A stretch of 64,000 bases of DNA from Moringa oleifera (Eukaryota > Streptophyta > Magnoliopsida > Brassicales > Moringaceae). Under the pieces are notes generated by a model that did not search any database, was not told where the DNA came from, and saw only the letters and a program-made list of their open reading frames with translations. The stretch is from positions 9,420,001 to 9,484,000 of the forward strand of contig JAJFZO010000566.1 of NCBI GenBank assembly GCA_021397835.1, given 5' to 3'. Positions 58,459 to 64,000 of the stretch are shown piece by piece; position 1 is the stretch's first letter; the number at the start of each line of letters is the position of its first letter. The translations under genes were made by a program, and so were the position numbers.

Positions 58459-59198
58459 TTGGTGAAGGAATTGTAGGGTTTATAGCATTTGAAAATATTA
58501 ACTATTAACATTAAAACGATTGTTGGTCTTAAACAAGTTTTGGGGATTCCCAAGTTACAAACATGTATTGAAGCTTTATCTCTTGCGACACTCGATGCTT
58601 TAGATTCGCTGGATATTTCATTTCTATCAAATATGAAACTTCTTCATTGCTTCTCTATGTTGGCTTCTTATATTTCTGTTGGGTTGAAGGTTGATTGGGT
58701 AAGTAGACCAAAAGTGTATGAAAATCTGAATGATGTGAACAACTTGGCGATTCCAAGTAGTACATGTTTTGACAACCTTTTTAAAGTAAAAGTCATCAAA
58801 TGCAATGGATTGAAGGACTTAACATGCTAATATTTGTCCTAAATCTTACTTATCTCACTATATCAAGCACTGAAGAAGTAGAGAAAACAATAAGTGAGGG
58901 AAAGATGAATGAAGTTGTAAAGGGAGGAAAATATTTGGTCCCATTTGGAAAACTATAAGTGCTTAAATTGCATCATGTGCATGGACTAAAAAGCATCAAT
59001 TGGATTCCCCTTCCTTTCCCATCTCTTCACAGAATCACTATGTTTCGTTACTCTAATCTTAAGAAGCTTCCACTTACCTGTGATAATGTTAAGAGACAAA
59101 GTTTGGTTATTGAAGGAGAGGAAGACTATTTAAATGGACTCAAATAGGAAGATGAAGCTTTAAAAAATGTTTTTCTTCCTTGCTGGAGAGTGTTATAA
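58459..59198 (+). pseudogene. CC-NBS-LRR resistance gene, 3' LRR fragment
   Basis: The C-terminal LRR end of an RPS2/RPS5-type CC-NBS-LRR immune receptor, which senses pathogen effectors in the cytoplasm. It starts with LVKEL then, after stops, HLKILTINIKTIVGLKQVL, GIPKLQTCIEALSLATLD (58,489 onward) and CFDNLFKVKVIKCNGLKDLT. A frameshift at about 58,830 leads to IFVLNLTYLTI, EEVEKTISEGKMNEVV and LVPFGKL. After a stop at 58,956 come LKLHHVHGLKSINWIPLPFP and HRITMFRYSNLKKLPLTCDN, then VIEGEEDYLNGLK, a TAG where Trp is expected (59,145), EDEALKNVFLPCW and the natural stop at 59,198. NB-ARC and upstream LRRs are absent. It is a detached 3' end, possibly carried here by duplication or a transposon. 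Confidence 0.85.
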
Positions 59199-60039
59199 GA
59201 TAAATAAGCATTCTAAAAGAAATTAATAATGTACTCCATTAGTTCATGCACTACTTTATTTTTGCTTCTTTTTTTACTTATTCAAGTGTTTATGATGTTG
59301 TGTCTTAAATTGAATTTAAAATAATATTGGCTCTGATAAGGTCATATTTGATTTAAGCTTTACGAAAGGCTCATGATATGTTGGCCATGTTTGAACACGC
59401 TTTTTCAAAAAGTTACATTGAACAATAAAGTTGAATGACCAAAGCAGAAGTCAGTGGACCAACATGGGACATGCTATGAATGTCAGATTGGTAGTAGTAG
59501 AGTCAATATAATATTGTCATGACTGAAGGCTGATAATTCGATGGTACAGAAAAAGTGAAGAACCAACTCAAAAGCTAATCGACATCTCACCTATCAATGC
59601 AAGGATAAGTCATATTCATGGTAAAATAACAAGAATACCATCCGAACTTCGTGAATGTTAAAAAAGGGGTTTTTAATGACAACTCTAATAGACTGCTGTT
59701 TAAAGGAGTGGAGAAACCTTTTTTTTACAATCTACTTCGTGAATGTTAGGGATTAATAAAAAACTAGATGTATTATTTTAGCATATCATAAGCGAGCCTA
59801 CTTGTTACCAGCCCTATAATCATTCATCAACTTCAAGGCGAGTTTGAAAGCTTGACAATTGACTTTGGAGAGCCCTTCTTGGACTTAACTTTTCCATAAA
59901 AGCAGAGCAGACAATATGTCTAATAGTCTATTAGCAGTAAAAAGGAGCTTGCCAAGCGAAGGAGCTGGGTTCAACTATTTCACCAATCCAGAGCAATGTC
60001 CCCATGCTGTGTTCTTATCTCAAGGCTAGCCTACTATCT
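59199..60039. other. Intergenic, no gene seen
   Basis: Less AT-rich from about 59,400. A short phrase ctTCGTGAATGTTA occurs twice (59,649 and 59,735). No CACTA terminus is visible before the leader of copy B, so the left boundary of that element is unclear and part of this stretch may belong to it. Confidence 0.4.
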
Positions 60040-60359
60040 TCTCCTTATTGTCTACCTTTACTTAGTCTTTCTTTCCCACTATTTCCCCTCTAACTTTATA
60101 ATTGTCTCTACATCTATCCATACACACGATTTTCAAATTTTTCATTTCACCAGCGAGCGGCATTATCTTTCCCTTATTTATGTTACTGTCTCAGAGCCCA
60201 GTCTTTGCTGCTCTCTCCCTGCTCAGCATCTTGGTGTGTGCCATTTTCTCCTCTATTTTCTCCACTATGAACAACCATATTCTCTTTCCTCTTTACTTAA
60301 TAATTTGCATAGTTAATTATTGAAAATATTGATGATGATATTAATGATTAGAAAATCTT

Positions 60360-61040
60360 GCATAGGAATATTATGATTAGATTTAGTAATTATAGAGATA
60401 TTTTAGATTTTAAATAAATATTTTAGTTATTTATTTTACGTTTTAATAAATATAATTTATGGTATATTATTAGGTAATTGTTGAATTTGGTTGTAATTTA
60501 AGATAAATATTTTAATTATATTTTTATGAAATTTAAATTAGTTAGATATTTATTAAATTTTATAATTATTAATTTTATTTATTAATAAATTTAGTTTATA
60601 TTAGATTATTTAAAAATAATCTAATTAGTTTGTGATGTAAGATAAATAAGTTAATTAGAGTTTTAAGGAATTTAAATTAGTTAGGTAATAATTAAATTTT
60701 ATAATCGTTAATTTTATAGGTTAATTAAAAATTTTATTTGTAGTAAATTAGATCGATAATAGTTTAATTAGAATATAATTTGAGATGAATAATTTAATTA
60801 GATTTTTATGAAATTTAAATTAGTTAGATGTTAATTAAATTTTGGCAATTGTTAATTTTATTTGTTAATAAAATTAGTTAATTTATTATTGATTATATAG
60901 ATAATAGTTTAATTACATTGTAATTTCATGACATAAATAATTTAATTGATTAGATTTTTATGAAAATTTATTTACTTAGATGTTGATTAAATTTTGGAAT
61001 TGTTGACTTTATTTTTTCAAATAAATTTAGTTTATGTTAA
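60360..61040. repeat. AT-rich ~140-bp tandem repeat in CACTA copy B
   Basis: Anchors related to tttttatgaaatttaaat lie at about 60,520, 60,660, 60,804 and 60,955 (spacing 140-150 bp). Same monomer as 12,061-12,840. Confidence 0.7.
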
Positions 61041-61743
61041 TTACATATTTACATATGGATGATTATTACTAATGTTGAGGAAATTTATTTATGTGTCAAT
61101 CAATTAAATTAATCTATTATATGATAACCATAAAATGTTATTGTTAGCAAAGTTATACTTCATACATATTCTTTAGATACACCGTTTGAGAATTATTAGC
61201 GAACATTTATTGTCGGTCACGTGTTTGTACGTGCATCAAAATAAATTGTTTAATAATAATTCTTGAATTGTCTAGATCGAACAGTCTAGAAATATAACAT
61301 TTGTGTGTGGTAGACGTGTAAATTGTTGTTCATTTAATTTTGTAAAAATTTTGTGTAGTATTTTCTTTATTCTTCGGGTACATACTAATGAATATGAGCA
61401 TGTTTCATTTGGAAACATTAACTCATATCTATATATGCCATGTACTTAGAGAACCATATGGAAATGCTATCGAAATATTTACAAAATGAAATGAACAATC
61501 AGTTACTATATTGTACTTCACATAGGTGTACATTTTTGAATGGTATAGGATCACTTACCTTTGAAGTTTGGGTGGCATGCATAAAATGTTAAACAAGTCA
61601 TACTATAAGTCATGTGCATTTTATATGTCCTCAAAATTGTTTGATAATTATTTTATATTATAATAAGTTTTTAAATTATTAAAATTTTTAAGAGGCAAGT
61701 TTTTGGGAACTAGTTTAATTAGAACGACTTGAGAAACAAAAAA
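61041..61743. other. Non-coding stretch upstream of transposase
   Basis: AT-rich, no ORF. Presumably intron or 5' untranslated sequence of the CACTA transposase gene, since it lies between the shared leader and the start codon. Confidence 0.45.
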
Positions 61744-62480
61744 ATGAGTACATTTGATCGCCAATAGATGTACTTCAGGCTTATAAATGGATTCTTAAAT
61801 CAGAAATTTTTAGATGGTATGGAACATTTCATTCCGTTTGCATGTAGTCAATCGGCATTCATGGATGGAGATAAAATAAGGTGTCCATATAATCGTAAAA
61901 AGTGTCAAAACTGTCGTTATGAAACTGTTGATGTGGTTAGATATCATTTGGCTAAATATGGTTTCGTATCGGGATATTATGTTTGGAATTGTCATGGGGA
62001 AAACGATGAGAGTTATAATAAAAGGGCAACTGAATATTATGTGGAGAAGGGTCTACCACTGTGCATGAAATTAATACACACCAAACAATGGTAATGGATG
62101 CCGCTGGTTTGAAATTTAATTCATAACGTATAGAGGAATCCCCTAATCTAGACGCTCAATGTTTTTATGATATGTTGAATGCTGCTAATCAAGAATTATG
62201 GGATGAGTGTCAAAATCATTCACAATTATCTGCTCTTGCTAGAATGATGAACATGAAGTCAAAACATTATATTTTGAAAAGATGCTATGATGATATTTGC
62301 CAATTAATGAAAGAGGTGATACCTGTTAGTAATCTCATGACTGAGAATTTTTATAGTACAAAAAAAATGCATGCAAAGTATAGAGTTGTTGGTTGAAAAG
62401 ATTCACTCTTGTAACAATGGGTGCATGATATATTGGGGTGAAGACAACGAACTAAGTTCTTATAAGTTACTAATCTTTAC
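61744..62480 (+). pseudogene. CACTA transposase N-terminal part (transposase-associated domain and start of TNP2)
   Basis: The likely start is ATG at 61,744 (MSTFDRQ), because the family's DRSWMY follows with its Trp changed to TAG at 61,765. Then MYFRLINGFLNQKFLDGMEH, FACSQSAFMDGDKIRCPYNR, KKCQNCRYETVDVVRYHLAK and GFVSGYYVWNCHGEND: the transposase-associated domain with its CxxC-type cysteines and final W-HGE. After a frameshift near 62,088: MVMDAAGLKFNS, a stop, RIEESPNLDAQCFYDMLNAA, NQELWDECQNHSQLSALARM, KRCYDDICQLMKEVIP, and after another shift VEKIHSCNNGCMIYWGED, the beginning of the TNP2 transposase. It stops there. The transposase cuts and re-inserts CACTA ends in the nucleus. Confidence 0.9.
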
Positions 62481-62543
62481 ATTATGTAATTAATGTATGT
62501 CATTGTACATGTTAATTATTTAATCATTGTTAATTATCATCAT
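62481..62543 (+). other. Deletion junction, intron-like
   Basis: A 63-bp AT-rich stretch ending in atcatcatag joins the TNP2 start to the DUF4218-type region. The several hundred residues of catalytic core expected here are gone. It reads like an intron remnant with a 3' splice site. Confidence 0.6.
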
Positions 62544-63140
62544 AGGTACTTACAAAAGTTGAAAAATAACATTGAGAATAAAGCAAAAGTGGAAGGCTCG
62601 ATATGCAATGCATATTTAGTTAAAGAGGCATCATCGTTTTGCTCACACTACTTCAAGCCATATGTTAACACACGACATCGAAAATTGTCACGGAATGATG
62701 CCGGTGATTATGAGCCGAAAGGGCATGAAAAAAATATCTTAATCTTTAAACATCATGGTCGATCATTTAGAAAGGAAACATCTAGGTACTTGACAGAGGA
62801 AGAATATCAAGCCGCACATACATATGTTTTGTTGAATTGCGCTGAGGTTGAACCATTCACAGAGTACGTATTTGATAACTTAATCATAGCAATTGACGTA
62901 GCCATTCGCACATTAAAAATGTTAATGATCATTATTTTTCATACTAACATTTTGTAGGATTTATATTTCTCATACATGAACATTATCCATGCATAACTGA
63001 TCGTGAGATCGACACTCATCTGGAGCTTCATTTTTCTAGTTAGTTTAATCCATACATGCGTCCTTCCAATCTAATTTCTTGTTTGGTTAAATCATTTTTG
63101 GTTAATGTAATTAAATGATTCATTTTCTAATACTTGTAGG
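62544..63140 (+). pseudogene. CACTA transposase middle part (DUF4218-type end)
   Basis: From 62,544 reads RYLQKLKNNIENKAKVEGSI, CNAYLVKEASSFCSHYFKPY, VNTRHRKLSRNDAGDYEPKG, SRYLTEEEYQAAHTYVLLNC and AEVEPFTEYV. This is the typical end of the DUF4218 region of plant CACTA proteins (the 'ARPEGSI-EAYL-nE-ltFcs-YL' block, then 'NCpEVePy'). The frame runs on to 62,957, but residues after FTEYV look like intron; a splice acceptor ttttgtag precedes FIFLIHEHYPCITDREIDTH and LELHF (about 62,960-63,035), which fits the next family block. A second intron-like stretch follows to 63,139. Confidence 0.85.
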
Positions 63141-63860
63141 TTCATGATCCACTAAACTTTGCTAACTATAATTCTATCAAAGATGTTGCAAAAGGTCCAT
63201 TAAGGTCAGTGAAATCATACCCAGGTTACTATGTCAATGGGTACAAATTTCACACTGAAAGACATGGTTCAGATAGAACTACAATGAATAGTAGAGTCTT
63301 TATTAAAGGGTCCAATTAAAACGCAAATGAAAGTGACTATTTCGATACATTGATGGAAGTGTTACAGTTAGAATATCTTGCATTACCAATCAAGAGAACT
63401 ATTTTATTCAAGTGTGAATGGTTTGATTCTACACCAAATATGGGAACAACAGTACATAAATCATATAATCTGGTGGATGTGAATCACACAAAGAGATTAA
63501 AAAGTATGAACCATTTGTGTTAGCTTTACAAGCAGCTCAAGTTTATTATGTTTCTTATCCAAGTTTGAAGCGCGATAAGCGTGATTGGTGGGCTGTTTGC
63601 AAAATAAAGGCTAGATCTGTCATTAAAGTTTCAGATTCTAATTTGACATGTAGATCAAGCCAAGATGCATCTTTTCAAGATGATGAGAGAGATGTCCATC
63701 AAATTGAGAATGATACAAACGATCATCTTATATCTTTGAATGATCCAAGTGGAACATTAATAGATATTGATGAACAAGAGAAAATATGTTAGATGAGCTA
63801 GATTTTGAATATTATTCTATAGAGGAAGAAGATGAAGAATAGGAAGATCTTGAACATGAT
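63141..63860 (+). pseudogene. CACTA transposase C-terminal part (DUF4216-type)
   Basis: After the acceptor acttgtag at about 63,139: VHDPLNFANYNSIKDVAKGP, SYPGYYVNGYKFHTERHGSD, NSRVFIKGSN, a stop at about 63,318, ESDYFDTLMEVLQLEYLALP, IKRTILFKCEWFDSTPNMGT, YNLVDVNHTKR, a one-base shift near 63,500, KYEPFVLALQAAQVYYVSYP, SLKRDKRDWWAVCKIKAR. This is a near-complete DUF4216 domain with its VDVN and QVYYV-YPS-KRDKRDWWAV signatures. A short acidic tail (IEEEDEE, then EDLEHDD) follows after a further frame change, ending near 63,866. The domain's biochemical role is unknown. Confidence 0.9.
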
Positions 63861-63866
63861 GATTAG

Positions 63867-64000
63867 TTTGTTTTTTTTTAATTATTTAATGTACTATTTT
63901 AATTATATAATATATTATAAGAAATGTGTGTTGAACTAGTTATTCTTTATATTATCTTTTCATTATTATTTCAGGGGGTTTGAGTTCAATTTTTAGGGAA
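63867..64000 (+). other. AT-rich window end, possible next CACTA intron and exon
   Basis: A T-rich stretch ends in attatttcag at about 63,974, a good 3' splice site, followed by GGGGTTTGAG to the window end. It may start the next exon of the transposon; too short to identify. Confidence 0.35.

Larger units (their letters stand above)
60040..64000 (+). mobile_element. CACTA (En/Spm) transposon copy B, deletion derivative
   Basis: Consists of a CT-rich leader (60,040-60,290), an AT-rich tandem repeat, about 700 bp of non-coding sequence and then a transposase pseudogene. The leader and repeat match copy A at 11,690-12,740. No left TIR is found upstream; the right end lies outside the window. 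The GC-rich minisatellite of copy A is absent here. Confidence 0.8.

Noticed and set aside
61810..61995. 61-codon minus-strand ORF
   Set aside because: Antisense shadow of the CACTA transposase-associated domain.

Overview
The window looks like nuclear DNA of a flowering plant, from a gene-poor, transposon-filled, probably heterochromatic region. The reasons are: plant LTR retrotransposon remnants (Ty1/copia and Ty3/gypsy), two En/Spm (CACTA) transposon remnants, an RNase H-like (RVT_3) fragment typical of plants, the 3' end of a CC-NBS-LRR disease-resistance gene, and a block of plant mitochondrial-type DNA carrying a broken ccmFN. I see no intact protein-coding gene, tRNA, rRNA or CRISPR array. 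Nearly every coding remnant has stops and frameshifts, many explained by C-to-T or G-to-A change, as expected of methylated, silenced DNA. The species cannot be fixed from the sequence.

Layout: 1-7.6 kb is mitochondrial-type DNA with a ccmFN pseudogene at its right end. 8.06-8.55 kb is an RNase H-like fragment (minus). 10.0-12.84 kb is the 5' part of a CACTA element (copy A): TIR, a GC-rich minisatellite full of CATGCATG, a CT-rich leader and an AT-rich ~140-bp tandem repeat. 13.2-18.2 kb holds gypsy pieces (gag plus, protease minus, RT minus) and an unidentified coiled-coil remnant. 18.2-29.15 kb is about 11 kb of AT-rich DNA without recognisable genes but with diverged direct and inverted repeats.

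30.9-54.5 kb is a nest of Ty1/copia remnants, called C1-C7 here. C1 and C2 (30.9-34.9 kb) and C2' and C3a (37.75-41.0 kb) form a large imperfect palindrome, with a tandem satellite of ~303- and ~184-bp monomers (34.9-37.75 kb) at its centre. C3b, an LTR with TATA box and primer-binding site, and C5 follow on the plus strand (42.4-46.6 kb). C6 (minus, 47.3-50.6 kb) is the best-preserved pol. C7 (53.99-54.49 kb) is a small piece abutting a CACTA-like stem-loop repeat block. 54.5-58.45 kb holds only small tandem duplications. 58.46-59.2 kb is the NBS-LRR 3' fragment. 60.04-64.0 kb is CACTA copy B, sharing its leader with copy A and followed by a transposase pseudogene that kept its first and last domains but lost most of the DDE core; it runs off the window.

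Nothing here forms a working pathway. The interest lies in genome structure: the copia/satellite palindrome, the paired CACTA leaders, the CATGCATG array and the anonymous repeat mosaic.
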